A stretch of DNA of 64,000 nucleotides from Cervus elaphus (GCF_910594005.1 NC_057816.1:38679797-38743796), one strand, 5' to 3'; positions 43,930-54,544 are shown, numbered from the stretch's first letter. A program made the numbers and translations. Notes: a model not told the origin generated them from the letters alone.

Positions 43930-44132
43930 TTCCCTGGTGGCTCAGATAGTAAAAAATCCACCTGCAATGTGGGAGACCTGGGTTCGATCCCTGGGTTGGG
44001 AAGATCCCCTGGAGAAGGGCATGGCAACCCACTCCAGTATTCTTGCCTGGAGAATCCCCATGGACAGAGGAGCCTGGTGGGCTGCAGTCCATGGGGTTGC
44101 AAAGAATCAGACACAACTGATCAACTAAGCAC
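43930..44132 (+). mobile_element. Bov-tA SINE, intact B box, 11-bp target-site duplication
   Basis: Near-consensus sense Bov-tA: cttccctggtggctcagata, gggttcgatccctgggttgg, to cagacacaactgatcaacta. Exact GCTCATCTTCC copies at 43923-43933 and 44134-44144; the first overlaps the SINE start by a few bases. Four overlapping frames here are all SINE translations. Confidence 0.94.
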
Positions 44133-44139
44133 AGCTCAT

Positions 44140-44520
44140 CTTCCTGCCTTCATACAGGCTACATCTTTTGCTTAGACTACTCCTCCCCATTCCAAGTTCA
44201 CCTGGGAAAGTCTTCCTGGATATACTTCAAGTCTTTCTCTGGAACTTTCTCCAAACTCTTGGGCAATGAAAAGCTCCACACCTTCTTGCATTTGTGATAT
44301 CCTATATCAGCTTCTGTCTCAGAAGCCATTTGACTGGGGGCTTAGGAGGAGGAGGGGGGATGTCAGCTTGCTTGTCTGTCTTCTCTATAAAGTAAGGACC
44401 TACTTGAGGGCAAGAGTTTTTTTTATTGCTATTTATCTTTGTGTTTCTATACTCAGCAATGTGCCTGGTGAATAGATAGTGATCAATAATTATTAGATTT
44501 GGAACTGAATGAACTAATGA
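44140..44520 (+). mobile_element. L2 LINE 3' region
   Basis: Sense L2: cttttgcttagactactcct, acctgggaaagtcttcctgg, gtaaggacctacttgagggc, gtgcctggtgaatagatagt, ctgaatgaactaatgaatgg. Confidence 0.7.
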
Positions 44521-44925
44521 ATGGCCTGGCTGCGCTCCAACAGAAAGAGGACAGGTGACTGGCATGGTACACAAAGCATTTGTCTGTAACAGCCCCCCTA
44601 GCTTTCTGCACAAGGCCAGATTTCTCTGACTAGAACATTTGGTTTCCAAATTACACAGTGCACAGCATGACTCCTTCCTTCCCTGCAACTGCCTGTTAAT
44701 TATAGTGTCACCTTTGTTCTAGCTCTTCTCGAATCTCCTAATTCCTGAGACAAGGTAGCCAGTTTACTTAGGATATTCTGACCTTTAAACACAAGTCCCT
44801 CTGCCCCAAACCTTTTGTGAAAACTATTTTTAAAACCAGAAGAGTCTGATTGGAGTTCGAAGGTACTGACACATTAGTAAACAGTTATTTCAGGGTGAAA
44901 AAATACTCCCTTTGCTCCTTATGGG
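44521..44925. other. Unassigned DNA
   Basis: No gene or repeat named. The minus frame 44302-44688 (128 codons) lies partly on the L2 and has no domain. Confidence 0.4.
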
Positions 44926-45040
44926 GGCTTCCCTGATAGCTCAGTTGGTAAAGAATCTGCCTTAATGCAGGAGACTCCAGTTCAATTCCTGGGTTGGGAA
45001 GATCCGCTAGAGAAGGGATAGGCTACCCACTCCAGTATTC
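44926..45040 (+). mobile_element. Bov-tA SINE, 5' half
   Basis: Sense Bov-tA from ggcttccctgatagctcagt to cccactccagtattc, then replaced without spacer by antisense BovB. The 3' half of the SINE is missing. Confidence 0.9.
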
Positions 45041-45410
45041 TTCAGTTCAGTTCAGTCGCTCAGTGTGTCCAACTCTTTGCAACCCCATGGACTGCAGCAC
45101 GCCAGGCCTTCCTGTCCTTCACCAACTCCTGGAGCTTGCACAAACTCACGTCCATCGAGTCGGTGATGCCATCCAACCATCTCATCCTCTGTCGGCCCCT
45201 TTTCCTCCCGCCTTCAATCTTTCCCAGCATCAGGTTCTTTTCCAATGTTTTGGCTCTTTGCATCATGTGGCCAAAGTATTGGAGCTTCAGCTTCAGCATC
45301 AGACCTTCCAATGACTATTCAGGACTGACCTCCTTTAGGATGGACTGGTTTGATCTCCCTGCAGTCCAAGGGACTCTCAAGAGCCTTCTCCAATACCACA
45401 GTTCAAAAGC
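45041..45410 (-). mobile_element. BovB 3' end
   Basis: Antisense BovB: ttcagttcagttcagtcgct, gactgcagcacgccaggcct, gtccatcgagtcggtgatgc, aagtattggagcttcagctt, ending caccacagttcaaaagc-like. About 370 bp with several CpGs retained, so fairly young. Confidence 0.94.
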
Positions 45411-46328
45411 TCTTCACACTGGATAGTAGAAACTGCCCTGCTTTGGGGAGCAGCTGTGGAAATGCAGGGAGCTGTCACTGGGGAGGAGACGCACCTCCAA
45501 GCCCTTGAAGCTGACAGCTCTGAGAAGCCAACTGAGAGACTCAACCGCTGACTTCATTTGATCACACTGGCAGAAGTACCTGGGAAAAGTTTCTGTTCTT
45601 CGTGCAAAAAAATTTCAAAGATATCAAATTCTTTCTCAGGTTCTAAAACTTTGCAAGTATTCTGACAACCCTTTTGTCACTCTCTCTCTCTCCTTTTTTT
45701 TTTTTTTTTTTAATGGAGAAATACTGAGCCCATCTTATCATTGGTATCTATGGTACCTAACAGAACTTGACAAAGTAGATGCTCCCAAAAAGGCATGTGG
45801 AAAGAAGGAGGGAAGGCTATGGCTGAGAGAGAAAGGAAAAGGAGGAAAAACAGGGAGAGGGAGAGAAAGCTACAGAGAGAGCTGCTAATGGGGAGGCAGG
45901 GGGAGATGTAAGAAAAAAGGACAGGGAGACAGAAGGGAAGAGGAAATGGAGATCAAGTCCCTCCTACCTTTTCCTCATAAACTTGCAAGACACCGAGCCT
46001 TAAAATAAAAACAAAACAACTCCAAACCACTTACAGTTCCTGGGAGAACAAAGCATCCTCTCAGATGGTTACTGTCTCCTGGGGGCCAACGGGTAAAGAA
46101 GAGAGAGACACATTCAAGGGGTCTTGTCCCACCTGAGAAGGTGGTCAGCCTCAGGGAATGAACAACAGCCCGCAAACCTTTCCCTCACTGACCCGGCAAG
46201 ACAGCCCCAGCTCCACCCCAGGGCCACAACCATGGTGTGTCTGTGCTCACGTCACCTATTCGGCTCCAGCAGATCCAGGACTATCCCAACAGTCCACAGA
46301 GTCGGGGAAAGAACTGTACCAACCAGGG
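45411..46328. other. Low-repeat DNA with T-run and purine tract
   Basis: No gene or transposon recognised. T-run at 45696-45711; purine-rich tract 45785-45950 (GAGAGGGAGAGAAAG-type). 46080-46330 is GC-richer. The plus frame 46124-46519 starts here but ends inside the following SINE. Confidence 0.4.
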
Positions 46329-46528
46329 CTGCGCTAAGTCACTTCAGTCGTGTCCGACCCCATGGACTGCAGCCCACCAGGCTCCTCTGTCCAGGGGATT
46401 CTCCAGGCAAGGATGCTGGAGTCGGTTGCCATGCCCTCCTCCAGGGGATCTTCCTGACCCAGGGATTGAGACTGGATCTCTTAGTCTCCTGTGTTGGAAG
46501 ATGGGTTCTTAACCACTAGTGCCAGCTG
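46329..46528 (-). mobile_element. Bov-tA2-type SINE
   Basis: Antisense Bov-tA2: gctaagtcacttcagtcgtg, actgcagcccaccaggctcc, cctccaggggatcttcctga, ending gttcttaaccactagtgcca. Confidence 0.92.
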
Positions 46529-47339
46529 GTCTGAGTTAATAATTCAGAACGGGCGGCAGGCTCTTTTCAAGTGTTTGGGGGAGTTTCTCCACTTTTGGGG
46601 GGCCTTTTGGAGCCCAGAGGTTAGGTTTTGGATAGTTCTTGCTGTTACTATGATTTTCAGTCTAATTTTCAATCCAGCTACATTTTGCTTTGGGATTTGC
46701 AGTGCACAGCCTCTTTTTAGTAACAATGTTTAACTATAATGAAGTTCAGTTTTTATATGACAAAACAATGAATGACTTCATTATAGAAATTTCACAACAA
46801 AGAACATTTTAAAAAACAAAGCATAATCTTATCTTTCACAGGTAGTCACTGATACTATATTAGTTATTTTTTATATACATTGAGACATATATTGATTGTC
46901 AAGAATAAATTTATATTATACTTAGGTTCGAACCTATTTTAAGTGAAAAGTACACTATGAAAGCTTTCTTTCATTAAAAATCCATTTTAGTAAAACTCTG
47001 ATGGCTTAATTCTTCATGTTCTACCAATTATTGGTCAGGAAAGGGGCGTGAAGAGACCTCTGGGTTTCAGCAGTTGGCTTCACTGTCTGTTCAACACCTG
47101 CATTCACTGTTTCCTCTCTTCCTGAAACAGGGTGGCAGCCAGTCTCAAGTGCTACCTTATCATTTGTTCGATTCGTCTGCTAGTTTCTCTAATATGGTGA
47201 CAATCCTGTGAACTCAGTCTGGGTGTTTCTCAAATGCCTTCATCACACAAAACATGTTTTGTCCCTCCTATGAGTTATCCTCACGGAGGATCAAGGCTAT
47301 CAAAGGAAATGGCAGGTTGCACACTGAAAATAATTCACT
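46529..47339. other. Unassigned DNA
   Basis: 46540-46735 is a low-repeat stretch crossed by an 80-codon plus frame (46491-46733) and a 60-codon minus frame, neither recognised. The rest is AT-rich. Confidence 0.4.
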
Positions 47340-47475
47340 AAGTTGTGTGCACTCCTTGTAGAGTAGGAACTTGTCTTCTTTTATTTTTATTCCTCTCAGG
47401 CCCTAAACCAATGACTGGCCCATAAAAGACATTCAATTTGTCAATAAATGCCTGTTGAATGAATGAAAACTAAGT
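47340..47475 (+). mobile_element. L2 3' end
   Basis: Clear sense L2 terminus: ccttgtagagtaggaacttg, aatgactggcccataaaaga, cattcaatttgtcaataaat, gcctgttgaatgaatgaaaa. Confidence 0.8.
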
Positions 47476-47820
47476 GAATGAACATAAAAAGGCATTGAAG
47501 GAGACTGGACATAAAGTAATAAAATTTTCTGACTTTGCTACATGACTTTCTGGAAGAATGAAGTTTACTACACAGAGAACAGTGTAGGATTTAGTCAGAA
47601 ATCCACTTGAATAAGTACAACATCAATGCAGCTTTTCTGATCTTCCTTTCTTGTGTATCAAAGAGTCACAATAACTAAGTGTCCTCATAGGCCTGTTACA
47701 ATGGTCAAATTAAGTGATAGCTTATTATGTCAGAGGAACCTAGAACTTCAAGTTGTCCTAGGGCGTCAGGAAACCACAACCAGTTGCAGCTTAAAAATTT
47801 ATGTTACAATAGGACTGGTT
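47476..47820. other. Unassigned DNA
   Basis: No gene or repeat. The two long plus frames (47653-47973; 47727-48188) run through this gap, a SINE piece and a MIR and are not genes. Confidence 0.4.
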
Positions 47821-47821
47821 C

Positions 47822-47930
47822 CACTTCAGTATTCTTGTTTGGGAAGTCCCTTGGACAGAGGAGCCTGGCAGGCTACAGTCCATGGGGTCTCAGAGAGTTG
47901 GGTACTACTCAGAAACTGCATAGCAGTAGC
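47822..47930 (+). mobile_element. 5'-truncated Bov-tA SINE
   Basis: Only the 3' half: cacttcagtattcttgtttg, ggagcctggcaggctacagt, ccatggggtctcagagagtt. The tRNA-derived head is absent. Confidence 0.85.
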
Positions 47931-48079
47931 ATTAACAACTACCTTAACTCCCAGTCCCAATGCATACACATAAAAGGCAGAAATTACACTAAAAAAATAA
48001 CTTCACTTAAAAGAAAGTTTTTAAATGGGTGTCAAGAAAATGAGCATCAGCTAGCACTACTTCAGATAACACGAAGTAA

Positions 48080-48264
48080 TAAAAAGAATATAGATTGGGA
48101 GACTGACCTGGGCACAAATTTTGGTTCTGTCACTTCTTTACTGTATAATTTTAGACTAGGTGCTTTTCTGACATACTTTTCTCTTTGATAAAATTTTTTT
48201 TAACAACTTAAGTTCTTTAGGATTGTTATGAAAATTAAAGAAGGGATAACTGTCCTAGCATACT
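48080..48264 (+). mobile_element. MIR SINE, cut by Bov-tA
   Basis: Sense MIR: gggagactgacctgggcaca, ttctgtcacttctttactgt, gattgttatgaaaattaaag. The insertion at 48265 carries an 11-bp duplication (CCTAGCATACT, 48254-48264 and 48467-48477). Confidence 0.7.
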
Positions 48265-48466
48265 TGCTGTTGTTTAGTCATTAAATCACATCTGACTCTT
48301 TTGCAACCCCATGGACTATAGTCCTTGAGGCTCCTTTGTCCATGGGATTTCCTAATGGAGTTGGTTGCCATTTCATCCTCCAGGAGATCTTCCCAACCCA
48401 GAGATCAAACCTGCATCTCCTGCAATGGGAGGCCAATTCTTTACCACTCAGCCACCAGGGAAGCCC
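48265..48466 (-). mobile_element. Bov-tA SINE, 11-bp target-site duplication
   Basis: Complete antisense Bov-tA: gctgttgtttagtcattaaa, cctccaggagatcttcccaa, ending cagccaccagggaagcccc. Exact CCTAGCATACT flanks on both sides. Confidence 0.94.
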
Positions 48467-48483
48467 CCTAGCATACTGTGTAG

Positions 48484-49076
48484 TTCTGTTCAGTTGCTCA
48501 GTTGTATCTGATTATTTGCGACCCCATGAACTGCAGTACGCCAGGCTCCCCTGTCCACCACCAATTCCTGGAGCTTGCTCAAATTCATGTCCATCAACTC
48601 CGTAATGCCATCCAACCATCTCATCCTCCATCGCCCCCTTCTCCTTCCACTTTCAATGTTTCCCAGCATCAGGGTTTTTTCCAATGAGTCAGTTCTTCAC
48701 AGCAGGTGGCCAAAGTATTGGAGTTTCAGTTTCAGCATCAGTCCTTCCAAAGAATATTCAGGACTGACCTCCTTTAGGATGGACTGGTTGGATCTCCTTG
48801 CAGTCCAAGGGACTCTCAAGAGTTTCCTCCAACACCAGTTCAAAAGCATCAAATCTTCAGTGCTCAGCTTTCTTTATAGTCCAACACTCACATCCATATA
48901 TGACTACTGGAAAAACCATAGGTTTGACTAGATGGACCTTTGTTGGCAATGTAATGTCTCTACTTTTTAATATGCTGTCTAGGTTGGTCATAGCTTTTCT
49001 TCCAAGGAGCAAGTGTCTTTTAATTTCATGGTTGCAGTCACCATCTGCAGTGATTTTGGAACCCCCCAAAAATAAA
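48484..49076 (-). mobile_element. BovB LINE 3' region, about 590 bp
   Basis: Antisense BovB from the tail (ttctgttcagttgctcagtt) through ccaaagtattggagtttcag, agtccaagggactctcaaga, ttgttggcaatgtaatgtct and tttaatttcatggttgcagt, ending at gattttggaaccccc. The 70-codon minus frame 48857-49069 is the C-terminal RT/thumb remnant. Confidence 0.94.
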
Positions 49077-49634
49077 GCATACTAGGTATTCAATAAATAT
49101 TATTTCCCTTACGTTTCCTTGTTGCCATACCCCAGTCCTACCCAGAACCAATGGCAGGAATATATTATTCATACTCAACAATTTTGCCTAAAGGCTTACC
49201 CACTATCAGACTTGAATGCCAACTTGCCAAACAGAAGTTTTTTGTGTCGAAATATTTATACCAGACTTCAAATATAGGAACTCAGAGTTCAAAAGCTTAA
49301 CACTTGTCATCAAGAACAGCAGAGTCTCAGGAAATCCTGTCAACGTTGCTTCTTTTCCAAGAAAGAATCAGACAAATCCTCATTGATCATTCCATAGAGG
49401 TAGCTGTAACTCTCCAAAATAATATATTTAAAATTACAGGTTATTTTATCATGTTTGAAGGGAAAAATATATTGGAAATAAGAACCTTAATTGAATCTTC
49501 TGGTGTTGAGGTCAACTGACCTAGTTAAAAAAGACTGTTCCCTTTCAGTCTAAAGCTTCACTTTTCTGAAAAGTAAGAGATAACCTAGATATGGTTTGAA
49601 AATACTGCTAAGAGCAACATTTACAACAATAAGG
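49077..49634. other. Unassigned DNA
   Basis: 49082-49105 (ggtattcaataaatattatt) resembles an L2/MIR end. Otherwise nothing; the 71-codon plus frame 49304-49519 has no motif. Confidence 0.4.
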
Positions 49635-50253
49635 CCCGAAATCAGATTTAAGTCTGAAGTGCCCCAGCTTCTGGCGGGAAAGTAAACTGGTGCAGTCACT
49701 ATGGAAAACAGTATGGATGTTCCTCAATAATTGAGAATTTTTATATGATCCAGGAATTCCACTCTTGGGCATATATTCCCACAAAACTATAATTCAGAAA
49801 GATATACCCACCTCTAAGTTAATAGCAGCAATATTCACAATAGCCAAGACATGGAAATAACCTAAAAGTCCAACAGATGAATCAGTAAAGAAGATGTAGT
49901 ACATATATACAATGGGATACTACTCAACCATATAAAAAAATGAAATAATGCCATTTGCAACAACATGGATGGACCTATAGATTATCATACTAAGGGAGGT
50001 AAGCTAAAAAGAGAAAGATAAATGTCATGCTATCACATATGTGGAATCTAAAATATGACACATGATATTATCTATGAAACAGACTCACAGACATAGAGAG
50101 CAGATTTCTGCTTGCCAAGGAGGAGGGCCTGGGGGGGGGGGGAGCATGGATTACATATTTGGGACTAGCAGATGCAAACTATTATAGAAAGGATGGATAA
50201 ATAAAGTTATATTCTATAGCACAGAAAACTATATTCAACATCCTATGACAGTA

Positions 50254-50458
50254 AAAGTGTTGGCGCTCAGTTATATCTGACTCTTTGCGATGCCAAGGAC
50301 TGTAGCCCACCAGGCTCCTCTGTCCATGGAGTTCTCTAGGCAAGAATACTGGAATGGGTTGCCATGACCTTCTCCAGGGTATCTTCCTGACCCAGGGATC
50401 GAACCTGGATCTCCCACATTGCAGGCAGATACGTCACCATCTGAGCCACCAGGGAAGC
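50254..50458 (-). mobile_element. Bov-tA SINE
   Basis: Complete antisense Bov-tA: agtaaaagtgttggcgctca, tctgactctttgcgatgcca, gacccagggatcgaacctgg, ending ctgagccaccagggaagc at 50458. Sits between two copies of an L1 3' UTR block. Confidence 0.93.
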
Positions 50459-50575
50459 AAACTATTATATATAGGATTTATAAACAACAAAGTCCTATTC
50501 TATAGCACAGGGAACCATATTCAACAACCTATGATAAACCATAGTGGAAAAGAATATGGGAAAGAAGGTATAGAT

Positions 50576-50610
50576 ATGTGTGTGTGTGTGTGTGTGTGTG
50601 TACACACATA
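50576..50610. repeat. (TG)n microsatellite in L1 3' UTR
   Basis: TGTG run followed by TACACACATATAT, at the position where related L1 3' UTRs carry a variable TG/TA tract. Confidence 0.9.
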
Positions 50611-50690
50611 TATCAGCAGAAAGTAACACAACATTGCAAATCAACTATACTTGAATAAAATACATTTTAAAAATGTTAATGAAGCGCTTC

Positions 50691-51204
50691 AATCTCTACT
50701 AAGTGAGTTATGTGAAGCAGATCATCCAAGCACATTTTCAGATCATTATTATAACCCAGTTAAGCCATTCTTGAAGGTAAATGTTGAAATTATTTAATAA
50801 ATCAAACTTTAGACTTTGCAGCTTGGGCTTTTCCTTTAACTTTTTTTTTTTTATGTTTCTAGAAATCTGGTCATATTTTAAAGTTCCTTCTAGCTCAGAA
50901 AAAGCAACACTCCAAAATTTTCACCTCTTTTCCATTTTCCTGCAGGTAATTCCTGTCTGGGTAATAAAAATCTATCCTGATTCACAAATAAAACAACAGA
51001 ATAAATGTACACTTTCTTCAAAAAACACTAACTATGGAACATTTTTTGAGCAATTCCACAGCTTTTCACCCTGGAGCAAGCTCCGGAGCCTTAAATAGGA
51101 CTCTGCTCTTGAGGTCAAAAGAAGGACTGGCTACATAGAATTCAAATAATGTTTATGATCCATGTACATTAACAGTGTATCCATTTAGAGGAAGTCTGGG
51201 ACTA
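50691..51204. other. Unassigned DNA
   Basis: No gene or repeat recognised; T-run near 50840-50852. The 105-codon plus frame 50781-51098 is AT-rich and motif-free. Confidence 0.4.
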
Positions 51205-51800
51205 TTTAACAATAATCATTCTGGACTCCTTCCAATCAATTCTCCATCCTGAAGCTTGAATAATTTCTTCTAAAATGTATAATTGACTGAATTACTCCCC
51301 TCTTTAAAATTCTTCAGCAGCTCATCTTTGTGTTTAGAATAAAATTCAGAGTTCTCAGCATATTACACAAAGCTTTTCTTGATCTGGCCCCAGCCTACCT
51401 TTCTCAATAGTATTTGCCACTTTTCCTCCTTTCCTGTATCGCTTATTTTAACCACGGTAACTATTTGCCATTATCGTCACTCTGCTGGGCCTTTTTCCAT
51501 CTTGTTCCCTCTTTCTGAGATATTCTTCCTTTTCTGAACCCACCCAAACCCACTGCTACACACTTTTTAAAACCTAAGTATCTCCTACTCATCGGTGAAG
51601 ATACAACCCATTCATGACTTCAGAAAACACTCCTTGTCCCACCTTTTCTTCTTCTCTCTCCAGACACCAATAAGGAGCCTGTCCTTTGCTCTCCCATGAC
51701 ATTGTATAAAAGTTATTACAGCATTTTTTTCACCCTGTATTATAATTAGCTACTAAGAAACAAGTTCCTTAATGGTAGGTTCCATGTCTGTGCTGTACTA
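51205..51800 (+). mobile_element. L2 LINE, long 3' region
   Basis: Best-preserved L2 here: aattctccatcctgaagctt, gaattactcccctctttaaa, attcttcagcagctcatctt, agaataaaattcagagttct, ttgatctggccccagcctac, ccttttctgaacccacccaa, aagtatctcctactcatcgg, cattgtataaaagttattac, aatggtaggttccatgtctg. About 600 bp in one piece. Confidence 0.88.
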
Positions 51801-51899
51801 AGTCACTCGGGGCACTCTTCATCCCCTTCTGATGGCTATGTCAGAAGCATTCTCTGTCCCTTGTCATACTTTTCCAGGGAATATTTCACTCAACGTTGG

Positions 51900-53535
51900 G
51901 CTCAATAAAGGACAGAAAAGGTATGGCCCTAACAGAAGCAGAAGATACTAAGAAGAGTTGGCAAGAACACAGAAGAACTGTACAAAAAAGATCTTCATGA
52001 CCCAGATAACCACAATGGTGTGATCACTCACCTAGAGCCAGACATCCTGGAATGTGAAGTCAAGTGGGCCTTAGGAAGCATCACCATAAATGAAGCTAGT
52101 GGAAGTGATAGAATTCCAGTAGAGCTATTTCAAATCCTGAAAGATGATGCTGTGAAAGTGCTGCACTCAATATGCCAGCAAATATGGAAAACTCAGCAGT
52201 AGCCACAGGACTGGAAGAGGTGAGTTGGCATTCCAATCCCAAAGAAAGGCAATGCCAAAGAATGCTCAAACTAACAGACAATTCTACTCATCTCACATGC
52301 TAGTAAAGTAATGCTCAAAATTCTCCAAGCCAGGCTTCAGCAATACGTGAACCATGAACTTCCAGATGTTCATGCTGGATTTAGAAAAGGCAGAGGAGCC
52401 AGAGATCAAATTGCCAACATCCACTGGATCATCGAAAAAGCAAGAGAATTCCAGAAAAACATCTACTTCTGCTTTACTGACTATGCCAAAGCCTTTGACT
52501 GTGTGGATCACAACAAACTGTGAAAATTCTTCAAGAGATGGGAATACCAGGCCACATGACCTGCCTCTTGAGAAATCTGTATGCAGGTCAAGAAATAACA
52601 GTTAGAACCAGACATGGAACAACAGATTGGTTCCAAACCGAGAAAGGCGTGTGTCAAGGCTGCATATTGTCACCCTGAATACATCATGTGAAATGTTGGG
52701 CTGGATGAAGCACAAGCTGGAATCAAGATTGCAGGGAGAAATATCAATAACCTCAGATATGCAGGTGACACCACCTTTATGGCAGAAAGTGAAAAAGAAC
52801 TAAAGAGGCTCTTGATGAAAGTAAAAGAGGAGAGTAAAAAAAGTTGGCTTAAAACTTAACATTCAGAAAACTAAGATCATGGCATCTGGTCCCATCACTT
52901 CATGCAAATAGATGGGGAAACAATGGAAACAGTGACAGACTTTATTTTGGGGGGCTTCAAAATCACCACAGATGATGACTGCAGCCATGAAATTAAAAGA
53001 CGCTTGCTCCTTGGAAGAAATGCTATGACCAACCTAGACAGCATATTAAAAAGCAGAGACATTACTTTACCAACAAAGGTCCATCTAGTCAAAGCTATGG
53101 TTTTTCCAGTAGTCATGTACAGATGTGAGAGTTGGACTATAGAGAAAGCTGAGTGCTGAAGATTTGATGTTTTTGAACTCTGTTGTTGGAGAAGGCTCTT
53201 GAGAGTCCCTTGGACTGCAAGGAGATCAAATCAGTCAATCCTAAAGGAAATCAGTCCTGAATATTCATTGGAAGGATTGAAGCTGAAACTGAAACTCCAA
53301 TACTTTGGCACCTGATGCAAAGAAGTGACTCATTGGAAAAGACCCTGATGCTGAGAAAGATTGAAGGTAGGAGGAGAAGGGAACGACAGAGGATGAGATG
53401 GTTGGATGACATCACCAACTTGATGGACATGAGTTTGAGTAAGCTCCAGGTGTTGGTGATGGATAGGGAAGTCTGGTGTTCTGCAGTCCATGGGGTTGCA
53501 AAGAGTTGGACATGACTGAGTGACTGAACTGAACT
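51900..53535 (+). mobile_element. BovB LINE, longest copy in window (1.6 kb)
   Basis: Sense BovB from aataaaggacagaaaaggta to the gactgaactgaactgat terminus. Reaches further 5' than other copies, including the linker before RT (52020-52202 frame ends at an in-frame TAG in ctcagcagtagcc). RT motif A is intact (TDYAKAFDCVDH in the 52311-52523 frame). Motif C reads YAGD (GGT at 52764-52766). About 25 bp found in the other copies between caccctg and aatacatc are missing near 52677, breaking the frame. No endonuclease. Dead. Confidence 0.95.
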
Positions 53536-53537
53536 GA

Positions 53538-53742
53538 TGTCACTCAGTAATGCCGGACTCTTTGTGACCCTGTTTACTGTAGCCCGCCAACCTCCTCTGT
53601 CCATGGGATTCTCCAGGCAAGAATACTGCAGTAAGTTGCCATGCCCTCCTCTAGGGGATCTTCCCAACCCAGGGGTCGAACTCCAGTCTCTTATGTCTCC
53701 TGCATTAGAAGGCGGGTTCTTTACCACTAATGCCACGTGGGA
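53538..53742 (-). mobile_element. Bov-tA2-type SINE abutting BovB tail-to-tail
   Basis: Antisense Bov-tA2: tgtcactcagtaatgccgga, cctcctctaggggatcttcc, ctgcattagaaggcgggttc, ending taatgccacgtggga. It begins 2 bp after the BovB terminus; because both share a 3' tail in opposite orientation, the junction is an imperfect inverted repeat (about 53490-53575). Confidence 0.92.
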
Positions 53743-53793
53743 CTGTTACCTAGTAGATCGATGTTCATTGCATTTTCATTGTTGCTGCTGAAT

Positions 53794-53830
53794 GCTGGAT
53801 GGATGGATGGTTGGATGGATGGATGGGTGG
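53794..53830. repeat. (GGAT)n microsatellite
   Basis: TGGATGGATGGATGGTTGGATGGATGGATGGGTGGGG-type tetranucleotide repeat with two interruptions. Confidence 0.92.
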
Positions 53831-54234
53831 GGATGTTTGGTTATGAACCAGGTTTATTTACTAGAAACAAACAACTTTAGTGCCCCCTTTAGGATGTAGG
53901 GACTGAGTAAATCAAACATGCTGGCCTTTTCTCAAGTGTTGTGGTCCTAGTGAATTTGGATTAAGTGGGAGACAAATGGAACTCTAAACGTGAAAAATTA
54001 AATGATAATAAAAAGCTAGTCTCTCAGGGTAGTGTGCTGCCTCACCTCAGAAAATGAAATAGTATAGTGGGTAAGCCTGTGTCACTGACACATTTACCCA
54101 TATTCTCTTAAAGAAACACAGATAGGTAGATCGGTGATAAAACAAACGATGTTCCACACAACTACCCTATTTGCATTTAAGGCACCTGAAGCTTACACAT
54201 TAAAACACCTATGAAGAGTGTGTCAGACGATCGG
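53831..54234. other. Unassigned DNA
   Basis: No gene or repeat recognised. Confidence 0.4.
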
Positions 54235-54440
54235 AATTTGGAAACCTGGGTTTGCTTTGCTTTTAGTCAGCTGTGTGGCCCTGGGTCCGTCACTCCCTCT
54301 CCCTGGTTCTCTCTTCCTCTCAGATGATCTCTGAGGTCATTTAGATTAAAAATTATCTTCTCTTTTGACACTGTTTCCTTGGAGAGCACCTGACACAGAG
54401 ACAGTATTAAAACTATGTGTCAAATGAATGAATGAGTCTC
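54235..54440 (+). mobile_element. MIR SINE
   Basis: Sense MIR: tttggaaacctgggtttgct, agtcagctgtgtggccctgg, gtccgtcactccctctccct, ctcagatgatctctgaggtc, gagcacctgacacagagaca. Confidence 0.65.
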
Positions 54441-54544
54441 CTTCTCTGAGCTTTCTAGGTTTTACAGGGTGAGCTATAAACTAAGGCTGTGTCCTTCCAG
54501 CATGAAGAGTTTCAGCAGCACCTGTTCTTTCCTCAATCCGTTTT

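Larger units (their letters stand above)
49635..50690 (+). mobile_element. Ruminant L1 3' end with internal tandem duplication and SINE
   Basis: Sense L1: tggtgcagtcactatggaaa, ccaggaattccactcttggg, caatgggatactactcaacc, aatgccatttgcaacaacat, ggatggacctatagattatc, then the young 3' UTR (tagcagatgcaaactattat, attctatagcacagaaaact), a SINE, a repeat of that block (gcaaactattatatatagga, attctatagcacagggaacc), a TG tract and the end ctatacttgaataaaataca. Confidence 0.9.

Noticed and set aside
43930..44010. tRNA gene (A- and B-box-like head with GGTTCGATCC)
   Set aside because: The tRNA-like part is the head of a Bov-tA SINE with a retroposon tail and a target-site duplication; the cloverleaf arms are not kept.
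45785..45950. Purine tract as a triplex or GAGA-type regulatory element
   Set aside because: The tract is interrupted by several pyrimidines and lacks mirror symmetry; composition alone is not enough.
46491..46733. 80-codon plus frame as a membrane micropeptide
   Set aside because: Its start lies in a SINE, both strands are open over the same span, and nothing else supports translation.
47727..48188. 153-codon plus-strand frame as a gene
   Set aside because: It crosses single-copy-like DNA, a truncated Bov-tA and a MIR in succession, with no domain and no coding-like codon pattern.
53251..53736. 161-codon minus-strand frame as a gene
   Set aside because: It reads antisense through a Bov-tA2 and a BovB tail; the same kind of peptide appears wherever these repeats occur.
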